64,000 bases of DNA from positions 3,510,290 to 3,574,289 of the forward strand of contig CAMZMU010000012.1 in assembly GCA_947311845.1 (NCBI GenBank), written 5' to 3'. This document shows, one piece after another, positions 9,301-21,477 of the stretch (within the stretch, counting starts at the first letter, position 1; each line of letters starts with the position of its first letter). The notes beneath the pieces are model-generated. The model was given only the letters and a program-made list of their open reading frames with translations, ran no database searches and was not told the DNA's origin. Source of the stretch: Poa pratensis. Its lineage: Eukaryota > Streptophyta > Magnoliopsida > Poales > Poaceae. The translations under genes were made by a program, and so were the position numbers.

Positions 9301-10900
9301 TTATCTTAAATGCGATGGGAAGAGGAGGCGCAAGAGGTGTTTAGTCTGGATTCAGAAGAGGTCCTCTATTCTACACAACCGTGTTTCGATTTGAGATACC
9401 TGTTAATGAAATATACGCGCATCGGCGAGTAGGTTCCTTTCACGTGATCGGTTTCGAGTTTTATCGATTGTAACTTCTTAATTTTGGATCGAAATTCGTC
9501 TCATTTTTAGATAATTGTTTCTCAAATTCATCCAAACCGTTTGAAATTTGTTTTGGCGAGTAGATCCATCTCACCCGTTTTCCACAACTTTCTTGTTGTA
9601 AAATTTTCATTCGGCGGACATATATTGTATACTATGTCTCTGTCGTGTTTATACCTATGTCTCTGTCGTGTTCATGGTAAGATGTTCATGATGTGCTTGT
9701 GTGTCACACTTTACCTTAAAACTCTTTGTGGTCTCTGCTCCAATGTGTCGTTCGATGCCACCGCAGACTTTGTCAACGTCGGGGCAATTATCACGACCAC
9801 CACCACGGAACCGCCATCGTGCCGCCCTTTGTACCTTAAAACATGTTGCTCCAACGGCCTGGACTCGCGCCACCACAAAAAAATAAGGCGCTGGCGGTGC
9901 AGCTAAAGGCGATGAAGAAGGGAAAAAACACAGACGGACCCCTCGCGTCGCTCCCCCGGCGGCGCCAGGGGAGAAAAAATTCGCCGCCGAGTCCCTCCGT
10001 CGTCCGGCACCCTCCTGCCGGTGCCGCCGCCGGCCTCGTCCGCGGCTGTGGCAGCGCCCCCCGCTGCCAAAAAGGTGGTCGGGGGGTCCTCCTCGCGTGC
10101 TCGTTTTTGCGGCGGCCGGCCCGTGGGGGGCGGCGGTGGTCGGGGCTAGGGGAAGCCGAGCCGGCTGGCTCAGGCAGAGATGGTGGCGGCGGGACCTGTT
10201 GGCGGCGGTGCGGCGCGGTGGGCGCCACCGTGCCATGGGATTCGTCGCCGAGGCGCCCGTGCTCGCGATCTGGGCCCCCTCGGGCTCGATCTGGGCCTGA
10301 TGGGCCCATGCGGGTGACGTGCTCGCCGTGTGCGCTGGAGGGTGTGCGGGAGGCTCCACGCGTGTGGAGGAGGCAATGGAGCAGAGGTGGAAGCGGGGCG
10401 GCGGCCCCAGATCTTTGGCCGTGCGGTGGTGCCGCGGCTAGCTAAAAAAAGGCGATGAAGACAGAGCAAGTGGAACTGCTGGCGGGTTTCTTGACGGAGG
10501 AGATCATACGCTCCGCGTCGTCGGTCAGTCAAGCTAGCCGTTAACATGCGCCAAGGAAAGGTTGGCGCAAAGGATGGATCAAGGTGTTTTCTCCGTCGCC
10601 CAAACACTAGGCGATATGAGCCAACGGAGCTCGACGGCGCTCCCTGCCGGCAATGGGAGTTACTCGCCCCGAACTATTTCAACGAGCCACCCGCGTGGCC
10701 GTTGGAGCAAACACGTTTCTCCTCCTTGTCCGAGCTTGGCGAGAGCTACGTCGAGGACGTCAACCTGGGCTCTCCCACAAGGATGGCCGTGACATCGATC
10801 TCAGCCAGGACGCCGTCTACAGCGAGTTACTCGCGCTACGTTGATCGGAAGGCACGATCTGACCGTCGACCATGGTCGCTTCCCGGTAGCAGCTGTTTGG
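9301..10900. other. GC-rich spacer without a supported gene
   Basis: From about 9840 to 10440 the sequence is strongly GC-rich and open on both strands, but the predicted peptides are Pro/Arg/Gly/Ala-rich low-complexity strings without any domain. A frame at 10546-11019 is also unrecognised; it may be the decayed N-terminal side of the Harbinger ORF1 that follows. The short motif GGCGATGAAGA occurs near 9910 and again near 10453. Confidence 0.4.
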
Positions 10901-11157
10901 CGATGGCGCTCCCAACGTGCTCGGCGAAATGGCCGGGCTCGGCGAGGTATGTTTCTAACTATTCTTTGTATGTGAGCTGCGCAATAAATTATGCCGCAAA
11001 TGGGAATTCTGTGCAATAAATGGTGCCGGTCCGTCCACGGGCAATGTGAATTGTGTGTAATAAATGGTGTCAGCTATGTGATCTGTGTACATGTAATGAG
11101 ACCGGCATTGTGTGCTTTCAATTATGCATTGTTTCTCATAGGATGATGTCCCGAGGC

Positions 11158-11975
11158 TAGGAATCACGTTACCCAAAAGTCTTACCGCAACTATGCCGAC
11201 CTGAACGAGGCCCGCGAGCAAGTTGAGGTGCACGATGTGGAGACCGGCAAGCATTTGAAGATGCCGAAGGGGGGTAGTAGAGGGAATTCGTGGATTGTGA
11301 AGGAGGATGAATTGTTGTGCAATGCTTGGATGTAAATAAGCCAATACACCACTACAGGTACACAACAAAGCCTTATTGGAATAGGGTTTACAAGGACTTC
11401 AAAAAACAAAGGAAGACCCACCACGCAATGCTTTGTACATTGATCGCAATGTCAACTCAACTGAAAAGCGGAAGTCCATACGAGACTCTTGCAACAAGTT
11501 CTAGTGTTTTCGTGACCAAATAATGACAAAAACGAGAGTGGCAAAACCTACGACAATAAAGTAAGATGCATTGATCTCAAATCCCTATAAATTTGGCATG
11601 TGCCCTTTTATATAGTCTCAAACTTCTATATATATGACATGTGGCCATTTATCTAGTTGAAGGATGCGGTATTGATGTATCGAAAATGGATCAAGGGAAG
11701 TCCTTCACTTTGATGCATCGTTGGAGCCAGATTAAAAAATGTCCAAAGTGGAGAACACTTAAGTTCTCAAGGAACTGAGGGAAGGCAAGGCCGGCGCTTT
11801 AGATGAATCCTAGCTGTCGGGGCTGGCCTACTCGATCAACCAATTGGCAACAAGAAATCAAAGGCTTCGAAGAGAACAACAACATCTACTACCTCCCTCC
11901 AAAAGTCGATTGACTCATATATGAAAGAGTTCACCTCATCCAAGACTCTCAAGGTAAAGATGCACAAATAGAACC
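11158..11975 (+). pseudogene. PIF/Harbinger ORF1 (Myb/SANT-like) relic, 5' part
   Basis: Pieces in shifting frames give NYADLNEAREQVEVHDV, GNSWIVKEDELLCNAW, RYTTKPYWNRVYKDFKKQRK, then GKSFTLMHRWSQIKKCPKW, RPIGNKKSKASKRT and SYMKEFTSS. This order (SANT/trihelix-like segment, YWNRVY, FTLMHRW, a GxKKxK patch) is that of the DNA-binding accessory protein of plant PIF/Harbinger transposons, which helps the transposase bind the element ends. Several frameshifts and stops destroy the frame. The relic is interrupted by an LTR and resumes at 13946. Confidence 0.65.
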
Positions 11976-11989
11976 AATAGAGGTGGGGC

Positions 11990-13945
11990 ACCCACTTATC
12001 GGTTACGAAGCATAATTTAATTTTTTTTTACCTACGTAACAGCCAGGAACAACTATGAAGATACAAGCAGGGATAGATCTGATTCGTTACCGACACGAAG
12101 ATGCGGAACGGGTGTCGATGACGATGTTGATGAAGCATGATAAGGATTCTCACGGCCAAGCTTGGCGGTGAGAATGTTGCCGATCCCTCTTACAGCCTTC
12201 TGGATCCAGCAGAGCAAGAGTCAGACGTCTATGACGTCTCACCCCTCTGAGAGATGGCACACGTCGTCAAAGTCCAGCAGCGCTTCACCGTGCCAGAGTT
12301 AAGAGCTACTGGTGTACGTGAGGAGGAGAGAACCAAAACACATGGGAGAGAGGGAGAGAGATTAGATCTAGATGATGGGATTCTCCAAACGTGGGAGACC
12401 TCCAAAATCCTTCTCAAATTGGGAGTCAAAAAGGAGAGGGGGTGGGGTATTATATAGTCGATCCAAGGGGTAGGGTTGCTTGGTGGAGTGGCAAAGCCCT
12501 CCACCGCCTCCACCACCGCCCCGCCTTGGGGTGGGCCCCACCCCGGGTCCGAACCGACCTAGGGCTGGGGTCCCACCCCAAACCCTAGTGCCGCCGGCCG
12601 GCCCCCTATGTGAGCCATGGGGCCACCACGGGTGGCAGGGGCGCCTCCCCCTCTTGCCTTGCGCTGGCCTACCTCCCCTTGGAGGGGTGCGGCTGCCTTG
12701 TGGGCCCATGGGGCCCGCTCGGTAGCCCCCTTTTGGTAGGCCCGGTGATTTTCTCTTTAGAAATATTTTTCCTTTAATATATTTTTATTTAATTAATTCC
12801 TAACATGAATAATCCTTTTACAAAAAATTCCCATAATTAATTATTTATGATACAAACCTATTTGCATGATCCAGGACACCCAGTGTCCACAAACAAAAAT
12901 ATCGGACAAATATTTCCACTATAGAAAATATCAGAATAAATCCGATACCTCGTTTTCCTATATGATCAAATCTCTGAATGTAATTCTATCACTCCGGAAC
13001 CATCCCAGGTTACTCTCTGTCTACTCCGGACCTACTACGTACACATCAGACTTTAACGACTTAAGTGTGTTACCCCTACAGGTTCGGTAACATGTAGCTA
13101 TGATTGGATTTGCCTATCCAATCACCGGTCAGGGTCAGGACCATGGACGACATGAATGACTGCAATCGTTAGCGAAGACACTCTGATGAACCTATTGACT
13201 ATCAAGTATATCCCATCACTTCACGATACTCATCATTTACCGGAGTCGAGATATATGACATTAACATGAATGAGACCTTTCATTCACTATGTCACTTTAT
13301 CTTCGTTACAGTATGATGTCGTTACTCTTTTCCCATGTTCCAGTATCCCCATGATATGATTGTATCATGACCTTTGCCTGCGCAGACTTATCTGTGGATA
13401 CCTTCCCACTAGAGTGGATCCAGATGTATCTCTCTATTATCTAGAGGAGTTCCCATTCTTGAACTACTATGATTAATGCATATCTTCAAGATCACTCAGC
13501 AGCAGCCGTTTTGATCACCCTGTTACGGCCGTGATGTTTGACTGTGCCAAAGTAAACTCTCCAATATACCTAACCATAAATTCTCATGGTATAAGGAATA
13601 AACGAGTAATTAAATCAATCTAAGACTATACCATATACACCAAAACCTTGATCTCGTAATATATTTTATTTTGGGTCTTCCCAGTCATATTGTTGAGACA
13701 TCAATATGCTCTCATTAAAAATGACATGCATATGTCCATGACCGTAAAGCAAGGTCATCCAGTATTAACGAGTTTGTCTAAGAGACATGACAAATGGTAT
13801 AAAAGGTTTGATTATATTTCTACACGTGCGTATGTGCTTCCCTATAAATCTCACATTTATAGACCACAACAGTTATAGCGCAAAACATAATACATTAATC
13901 ATGAAATAGATGTATATTTATTGTCTCTCGGGCATACATCCAACA
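11990..13945 (-). mobile_element. Solo or truncated LTR of a retrotransposon, minus strand
   Basis: Read on the minus strand it begins TGTTGGATGTATGCCC at 13945, a typical copia-like LTR start in Triticeae, and runs through A/T-rich sequence to a GC-rich block (12480-12720). The distal edge lies near 11990-12010 but the terminal CA and a matching target duplication could not be fixed. No gag or pol follows. It splits the Harbinger ORF1 relic. Confidence 0.5.
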
Positions 13946-14130
13946 CTACTTCAGTGTCCAAAACCAAAAGCCTAAGGAGATGTAACTCGATAGGGAGACC
14001 AAGATCAAAGATATGCAGCTCGATAGGGAGCTCAAGATCCTCTCCACCGACACCACGAACATGAGCTTACTCATTGAGTTCTCTTTGCCGAGGAGGGAAA
14101 GGGCTATGGATGCCGAGACCCATAATGATT
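13946..14130 (+). pseudogene. PIF/Harbinger ORF1 relic, 3' part
   Basis: After the LTR the peptide continues LDRETKIKDMQLDRELKILS and TDTTNMS, which matches the charged coiled-coil C-terminus of Harbinger ORF1 proteins. It is in the same orientation as the 5' part at 11158-11975, supporting one gene split by the LTR. DNA from 14131 to 14442 shows nothing recognisable. Confidence 0.5.
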
Positions 14131-14442
14131 TACATATTCTTGATGTATTTAGGTGTCCAAGCATGTTGTTGGCCGAGACTTTGGTGGCCGGTCTTGCTAT
14201 TGGCCAAGACTTTGTTCACGGACTTGATTTATGTATATTTTGGTAGCCGTATATAGTGTTGGAATAGAATGTTTATTGCAAATTCAAACGGTAGATAAAA
14301 AGGAAAAATAGGTCGGCCATTTGGGGTGCCGTTTGGGGGATGCCGATGGGGGTGGCAACCTGGGTTGGTCGGACAAGTGTCCGACACCACTCAAAATCTG
14401 ACATAATGTGGGAAGTTCTGGACAAAAATCCGGGGTTGCCGG

Positions 14443-15780
14443 TGAAAGAGCTTGTTGCCCCCATATGTGGTTTTGGTAATTAATGGCAATCCTTATGGAC
14501 TAATGTTTGCATTGAGATATCCTTATAGATCTTGTCCATGGGAAAAGATTGGAATTTATGTGTTGGACTCTAGAAGCTTACATGATGACCAATGTTCTAT
14601 TCAAGGATTTATATGAAGAATGGCCATGTGTAGAGTTGAGCATATTGCAAGTATGTCTTGAAGGATTCAGTACATCATCTTTGTGAAAAGAGTATGAAAG
14701 ATACAAGTTGATCAAGGCTAAGTGCAAAGAGTGGATTCAAGATGATCAACACACAAAGCTAATTGATGTCCCATGTGGGATCATTGGTCCAATGGTATGG
14801 TAAGCAATTGTCCATATAGCTTTGTGAACTAAATCATGATATGTGTGTGTGGCATTTCTGTGTGGGGTTAGGCATCTTTCTATGAGCTTGTATCAAAAGG
14901 AAGATTTCATATAGCCCATGGTGTATGGCGTCAAGTGGTGATCGTTCTCAAGGTTGAGTCATGCAAGTTAAGGATGAGCATCTAGAAGATATCATATTCT
15001 TGAATCTTGCCACCCACATCCAGATAATGGTTAAGTAAAGATCTTCCTAAAAGATTCTCTCCCATAGTGGAGTATGGGGGAGCAATTTGCAAGTCTTCAC
15101 CAAGCGGAACATGTGCTAGCACGCACGATCAAGAAAGGTGTTCCAACTCGAGAGAGTCAAGATCATCATCATCTAATTCAAGTGGAATGCACAAGGCAAA
15201 GGTATGATCTTGATAGGTTTTCTATTTTAGCGGTCTCATGCTTCTGGGAGACTGGGTTATAGGATCTTGCTAGGTTTTCAATTTTACCGGTATTATGCTT
15301 TTGGGAGACCGGGTTATAGGATCGATAGCCGTACTATCAAGAGGGGCTCTCAAGTGACTAACTTGATCGCATCTTTGTGGAGAGCTCAAACCTTTGCATA
15401 CTTGGCATATCATTTTTCTTAGTTCTTATTTGGTTCTTCTCCTTGTTGGGTTTTTGTGCTTGTCGTGATATTCATGACAAGCCTAAGTTCTTCGAAAACA
15501 GATTTCTTATGAAAAACCTTTTGCGTTTTTAGTGTTGGAAATATTACCGGTTCGTCTTTGAGAAAGGTTCCACACCTTCCCATGTGTGGCATCCTTTTCC
15601 GTTTTCCGTATGATAGCCATTGCTTCTATCTTTCCAACAAAATTGGATTCACCTGTTTTGGAATTCGTATGAGAAAGTTATTGCAGTTTTTGATTGTTGT
15701 TTTTGTCAGTGAGCAAAACCGGATTATCCGGGTTTTAGGGAGGTCGGATAATCTAGCCCTCGAACGCTGCCCATGAATTT
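14443..15780 (+). mobile_element. Truncated LTR, same family as 37188-39801
   Basis: It starts TGAAAGAGCTTGTTGCCCCC and follows the solo LTR at 37188 through shared blocks: TGTGGTTTTGGTAATTAATG, GAGTTGAGCATATTGCAAG, CCATAGTGGAGTATGGGGG, AGACCGGGTTATAGGAT and CACACCTTCCCATGTGTGG. The 3' half is lost after about 15780. Near the break it carries CCGGATTATCCGG-type palindromes. Confidence 0.75.
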
Positions 15781-16393
15781 TCGCTAAGGAAGAAGCACGG
15801 ACAATTGCGTGAGTCCCCCAGATATTTTGGGCCGGATATTTTGGGATGGCCGAAATATTACAAAAACTGGATATTGGGGGGGGGGGGGGGGGGTGTCCGG
15901 ACTGTCTCGCAAACCTCAAAGCCAACACATGTGTGTATGTGTTGCGGGTGGATGGGGCGGTGGGGGCGGCCCGGACGAGCCCTCACTGACAACGCAGACC
16001 CAAACAGAGGAAGGAGGTTGACCGATGTTCAAATCAGAATGTCATCTAGGGCCCATGCCGGAAGGCTGACCGACGCCGCTGTATTAACTAGAATGTGACG
16101 GAAGATGACACCGACGCTCTTGAATGTGACGGAAGACGACACCGGCGCTCCGCCCTAGGAGCCATTATATCCGACTATATGAACCCTCCTCATCCCCATA
16201 GCCCTATTCCCATTTGATCCCCTCCCCTCCGAGCCGCCACCCTCCACTCCGCGTTCAAATCCACATCCACCATTGCAGTTGCATGGCATGTCTCGCCGGG
16301 TTATCACCATGTTTATGACGGAGCACCGCACGGAGCTGGAAGCGGCGATGCACCTGCTCGAGAGAGAGGAGGACGCCCCCAACCAGGGAGTAA
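15781..16393. other. Spacer with an 18-base G run
   Basis: Sequence flanking the LTR fragment. A run of 18 G lies at 15876-15893. CCGGATATTTTGGG-like pieces near 15820-15850 may be the end of the LTR's palindromic array. No gene is supported. Confidence 0.4.
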
Positions 16394-17068
16394 GAGCAAC
16401 TCTAGCAGATACCGAATAAGGCCCCGGCCCGGAAATAACTGCTTTTTTCGGGCCCGGGACAAAAATTCTGCCCGACCAGATGCCGGATACGCCCCGTACC
16501 AGAAAACTTTTTTCCAAGGAGCAGGATATTTCGACGCCGGTGCGGAAGTAGTTCCGTTTTGGAGGGTTATTTGCCCACATCCCGCACTCTTGGCGGCAAC
16601 GCTCACGTGCTGAACATTCAGCTCGCCCCTTCTCTTCCTCCCCGCGCCTCCCTCCGCCGCGCCGCGTCGTCCGCTCCCGCCCTCGCTTCGACCGCACCAC
16701 GGAAAAGGGTCACCGGCCAACACCGGCGAGTCGATTCCGCCCAGTTCCGACCCCGGGGGAGCCGTGCCCCTTCCGCACGGACGCGGCCGCCGCCGCCATG
16801 GATCTGGCACCGAGGTCACGTGCAAGGCCTGTTACCACCGGGAGCGGCAGCTCCGGGCGGGTCTGACAAGAGGGGACACTCTCCTGCTCGCGCGGCCGTC
16901 CTAGCCGTCGTTTGCGCTCACTCGTGCGGGTGAGGAGCTCCGCATCTCGGATCCGGCCTTCGGTGGTGAAGAAGGTGTGTTTTCTCTCGATTCGTTGTTG
17001 CTTCGATAGTTTTAGGCTTACAAGTTAGTGGATACGTAATTTAATTAGCAATAATATCCATTTGCTAG

Positions 17069-18215
17069 ATGGATTGGAGTTCTTCGTCATCGTCCTCCTC
17101 CGAGTGGGATGATTCCGAGGTTGAGGACCTCCTTTTCGACGATGATATCGAGCACATGCTCATGGCTCATGTCGTCGAGCAATACGAGAACGGAGTCAAG
17201 AGAGAGGCGAGGCTCGACGGTCGGCCGGCTTTGCATTCCCCACAACTGAGCGGTCGGAAGTGCCTTGCTCATGAAAGACTACTTCGCCGAGGTACCGACC
17301 TATCCGGCTCACCTTTTCCGTAGGCGCTACCGTATGCGTAGATCGTTATTTGTCACCATTGTTGAAGCTTGCGAGCAAAATTGTCAATTCGAACGAAGAA
17401 AATGCGGCCGGTTTGCTTGGTTTCACTTCATACCAAAAGATCTCGGCGGCTATGAGAGTGATAGCATACGGTGTGCCGGCTGATTACACCGATGAGTATC
17501 TTCGCATTGGCGAAGATACTACGATCAAAAGCGTGCGTATGTTTGCCAAAACTTTGATCAAAGTTTTTGGCAAAGAGTACCTCCGAAGTCCTAATGAAGA
17601 GGACACAAAAAGATTGATGGCGGCAAATGAAGCAAGGGGTGGCCGGGCATGCTTGGTAGTGTGGATTGCATGCATTGGAGGTGGAAGAATTGCCCGGTGG
17701 CTTGGCATGGTCAGTACACCGGTCATCACCGTGATCCTACCATAGTACTCGAAGCCGTTGCTTCGAAGGATCTTTGGATTTGGCATTGCTTTTTTGGTTT
17801 ACCGGGATCTCTCAATGATATCAATGTGTTGCAAAGATCACATCTATTTGCTCGGCTTGCTAGTGGAGATGCCCCGGCTTGCAACTACACTGTCAATGGG
17901 CATGACTACACCATGGGGTACTATCTCGCCGACGGTATATATCCTTCTTGGTCAACATTTGTGAAGACCATTTCAAAACCGGCTAATAAGAAGGATTCCA
18001 TCTTTGCCAAATCTCAAGAAGCATGCCGAAAAGATATTGAAAGGGCATTTGGTGTGTTGCAAGCTCGGTTTGCAGTTGTTCGAGGTCCGACTCATTTTTG
18101 GGATAAAAAAACCCTCCGTAGTATCATGACGGCTTGTGTGATTTTACACAACATGATCATTGCAGATGAGAGGGGTTTAAACTTGGAATTAGATTATGAA
18201 AACATTGGTAGCTGA
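17069..18215 (+). pseudogene. PIF/Harbinger transposase (DDE_4, HARBI1-like), frameshifted
   Basis: It opens with ATG and a Ser/Asp-rich leader (MDWSSSSSSSSEWDDSEVED). It then reads through three frame changes (near 17265, 17390 and 17645) into the transposase core: GLLGFTSYQKISAAMRVIAY, EYLRSPNEEDTKRLMAANEA, GSVDCMHWRWKNCP, WIWHCFFGLPGSLNDINVLQ, GYYLADGIYPSWSTFVKTIS, EACRKDIERAFGVLQARFAV and [13 protein letters not shown]. The catalytic acids can be placed at the D of SVDCMHW, the D of NDINVL and the E of KDIERAF. The enzyme would cut and rejoin element ends in the nucleus. Frameshifts make it inactive as written, although the last 188 codons are uninterrupted. It resembles the second relic at 56237-57434. 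Confidence 0.85.
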
Positions 18216-19064
18216 GTGAAGGCCCAAAGGAACCCAGACCGGATCGAAGCTTTTTTTGAGACCTAGGAAGATTGAGGACAATGCCACACACATTCAGCTC
18301 CATAAAGATCTTGTTGAACATCAGCGGCAATTGTATGGGAAGAAGTAGATTCCCATTTTATTCATTTGAGATTGTTGTAATTCAAACCATTTATTTCCAT
18401 TCAGACCATTTGTTATTATTTTAATTATTTGAATTTAAACATTTGTTATAATATGGATGATTGTATTGTGTGATGTTAAAACATTTATTATATTGAATTT
18501 ATATTGATGTTTGATGAAGATTATGTTGTTTAAAATCATGAATTTGATAGCAAAATGCAAAAATGATTTTCCAGTACCGGTACCGGTACGCTGTGCAGAA
18601 CAGATGCGGTATACCCGTTTCCGGTACGAGTTTACGACATCTTCTATATCTAAATAGGAGCACCCCACTACATGATTTTTCTCAACATGCAGGCTATACA
18701 CATTATCAACCCTCTAACTGGTCCATGTCATCATTTATATTCTGAGTTTCTTTAGGTATTTATACTTAAAAATAATTGTTGGGAGGTTATCTTTTGTCAT
18801 CCGATGCTGATCTGTTGGTCTGCTAGCAGCGGTTTGGCTTCCAACTTCTGTTCCCATGGCAGTAAATGTTTCCACCATCTCACGCGTCTCTTCTGGTCAT
18901 GGGAACAGACTTTGTTCCTCTGGGTTATTATATGAGTTTTATGCATGTGGCCAGCAGTCAATACTTTCACAAAGCATGTCAGCTTCAGGAAGCTCTGCAT
19001 ATCATTGTTGTTTTCGGTGGAATGTCTCTCGCACCGATGTGCTTATCCTACAATTTCTTTCAGT

Positions 19065-19162
19065 TATCATTTTGTAGTGTCCCTCATATGTTTCCTCTTA
19101 TTCAGGCTCGTGGTATCATTTTGTAGTGTCCCTCATATGTTTCCTCTTATTCAGGCTCGTGG
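19065..19162. repeat. 49-bp tandem duplication
   Basis: TATCATTTTGTAGTGTCCCT and the following sequence to GGCTCGTGG occurs twice back to back (19065-19113, 19114-19162) with no visible difference, pointing to recent slippage or repair. Confidence 0.9.
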
Positions 19163-19633
19163 TGATAATCATCTCACCGTAGTCCAAGATCTGATCCTAA
19201 AACCGAACGCTCTCGCGACTCTGTTCCAGACCATGGTGACCAAGGCCGAGCTAGCGCCGCCGGCAGCTTGATCTCCCTCCTCCAGCATCCTCTCCGTCCA
19301 CTGCAAACAGATCCGACCTCCCCACGACGCTCTCTTCCTGTCCATCCGCTCGGCATGTAAGGGCTCAGACTGCCGGCGCCGCGGCACTGCCGCTCCGGGA
19401 GCTTCCGCCTGCATCCCCATGCTAGCGACGGCGGGCTCCCTGGCTACGCCGCCCTCCTCCGCCGCGCTGGCTGCAGCCGCCCTCGCCTCCCGCAGGTCGG
19501 ACCCGGCCATTCGGGGCCGGATTATGGTGATGCGCCCCAAGGCTGCGACGGCGGCCGTCCTGGCCTCGCAGCTCACCGCCACGGCTCCCCTCGACTGCGT
19601 CATGGCGCCGCTCTCCTCCTCCCGTTGCCTCCG

Positions 19634-20721
19634 ATGGCTCTGGACAACAACCCGCGCCCAAGCTCTCCCGCCGTGGCACCGAACGTGCTCGTCCCCGCTC
19701 CCAGCTCCAGCTCCTTGTCGCTCACCCCACCACCGTCGTCAGCTTCTACAGACCAACTGCAGTGCTGCCCCTTGGCTACCTCGTCGGTGGAGGTCGTCCC
19801 CGAGTCACCCGGGTTAGGGCTGGCGCCGTGTCGGTCTGCGGGCAGATGCCATCCTGCTCCGCAGCGCCGACTGCCCCGGCTGCTGCTTCCGGCCATGTCG
19901 CTGACCCTGCCGCGTCTTTTGCTGCTGCTGGGTGTGGAGGCGATGCAAGACACTGTGGAGGTGGAGGTGATGCAAGGCGTCACTCCTGTGCCGAGGCCAT
20001 GGCTTCTTTTCCGGCCTCCCGGTTGGGTGCGGGAAGCAAGGAGGATGTGTCCAGGAGATGGCAAGACGTGCCTTCGAGGCGCCGCCCACACAACTCGGCC
20101 AGGTCCACACCTCCTGTCGTCCGTTGTTCTCGTCCGGCTACTCCGGTGTGGCTGAGGGATCGTTGCTTTCGCTGCCTCTCCAGAGGTCACCGTGCCTGCT
20201 CCTGCAGGAACCCAATTCGGTGCATGAGCTGCCTCTGTTTTGGCCATGTCGCTCGCTTATGTCGTGCTATGCCCAGTATCGATGAGTCCTCGCCGCTTCG
20301 ATGTGCTGCTTCATCGCCTCTCCAACCGGCTGTTCCCTCGCCTGCCCCCGCCGACGATGCTACCTTGACTGGTGTGCCTTTGCAGCACATTCCCATGGAG
20401 GATGTCGTGCTGCTTCGCTCTCAGCTTTGCGACTGCCTTGCTCAGGTTCGGAGTGTTTTAGCCAGAGCGGAGGATGCTCTTGGCAAACTGCAAACTGTGC
20501 CTTTGCTACCTCAGCATGTTGGTTCCTTGAACCGCGTGGACGTGTGTGCGGCTTATGAACATGAGTCGTCTCTGGTTGTTGATGATGTGGTTGTTGAGAT
20601 GATGTCGGAGACTGGCGCTGAAGCCATTGTTGTCGAGGCCCATGAGGAGTTGTCTGTGGACGGGAGGATTGCTTCTTTGGTTGTTTCTCTCCTCGTGCAA
20701 GCTCGTCCCCGCAGCCAATGA
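19634..20721 (+). pseudogene. LINE ORF1-like zinc-knuckle protein
   Basis: An ATG at 19634 opens a Pro/Ser-rich leader (MALDNNPRPSSP...), but the conserved part lies in another frame that is open to 20721. That part has WQDVPSRRRPH, then PVWLRDRCFRCLSRGHRACS and CRNPIRCMSCLCFGHVARLC, which are two CCHC-type knuckles (CxxCxxxGHxxxxC pattern) as in plant LINE ORF1 proteins that bind RNA. A frameshift must lie between 19634 and about 19990. The frame ends in CAATGATG, overlapping the start of the next frame. Confidence 0.55.
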
Positions 20722-21143
20722 TGCCAGTTGCTTCTCAGTATGAGGAGATCATGCAGATTATGCCCGAGCTTCACGAGCTATGTGGGGAGAACTCAACCAC
20801 TCCTCCTCTGTCGATGGTGCAGCTGCAGGTGGATTCGCTTGGCACCTCGACGGTGACTTCCACACCACCTCTGCTTGTTCCCAGCAAGACGATTGACTTC
20901 ATTGACTGTGGTGTCAAGGTTATTGAAGCGGATGCTTTGGCTCCGGATTCTGAGACGCTCTTTGCCAAAGAGCTTTGCAACCTGCTCGCTAGGTTGGAGG
21001 CGGCTAGCCCTGGATCTTCCCAAGAGATTGCTAGCCTCCTGACGGAGAAGCCTACGATGGGCAAAATCAAGAAAGTGAAGGAATATCTCAGAACCAAAAG
21101 CAAGAAGAGTGGCGCCGCAAGAAAGGCGCCTGCGGTTGATTGA
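20718..21143 (+). CDS. Acidic 141-residue frame following the zinc-knuckle ORF
   Basis: It starts with ATG at 20718, overlapping the previous stop (ATGA), and ends at a TGA 255 bases before the poly(A) run. The peptide has an acidic N-terminal half, the segment SETLFAKELCNLLARLEAAS, and a Lys-rich tail (GKIKKVKEYLRTKSKKSG). No family is recognised. It may be the C-terminal part of the same ORF1-like protein, shifted by one base, rather than a separate gene. Confidence 0.4.
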   Translation: MMPVASQYEEIMQIMPELHELCGENSTTPPLSMVQLQVDSLGTSTVTSTPPLLVPSKTIDFIDCGVKVIEADALAPDSETLFAKELCNLLARLEAASPGSSQEIASLLTEKPTMGKIKKVKEYLRTKSKKSGAARKAPAVD

Positions 21144-21477
21144 TGGATTGTCCTGGATCTATGTTCTTGTGTTTTTAGTGGGTTTCCCTTGCGACGTGGT
21201 TATCTTTATGTCGGAGTTTGCGGCTGTAGCAGATTGAGAGAATTAGGTAGTCTGCCTAGGCGATTTGGGAGTTGTGTGTTTTGAGAGTTGTCTGCATGTG
21301 TTTTGTTGTAACGGTTTTCGCCCGGTTTTCCGTTAATTAACTGGGCAATTCTCTTCTTCTTAATTAATAGATTGAGGCAAAACTTTTGCCTCCGTTTCAA
21401 AAAAAAAAGATAATCATCACCGTGTCAAAGGCATGGGAACATAACGGTTCATGATTAACTATCCTTTGTGAAGTTTA

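Larger units (their letters stand above)
19174..21408 (+). mobile_element. Polyadenylated zinc-knuckle retroelement (LINE derivative)
   Basis: GATAATCATC occurs at 19164-19173 and at 21409-21418, immediately after an A-run (21399-21408). This target duplication plus poly(A) marks target-primed retrotransposition. The element encodes a LINE-ORF1-like zinc-knuckle protein and a second frame but no endonuclease or reverse transcriptase, so it must have moved using another LINE's machinery or is an internally deleted LINE. Confidence 0.65.

Noticed and set aside
9655..10445. Overlapping 150-230 codon frames on both strands
   Set aside because: GC-rich low-complexity Pro/Arg/Gly/Ala strings open in several frames at once, as expected from composition.
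17069..18215. Functional host HARBI1-like gene
   Set aside because: At least three frame changes and flanking inverted repeats show it is a dead transposase inside its own element.
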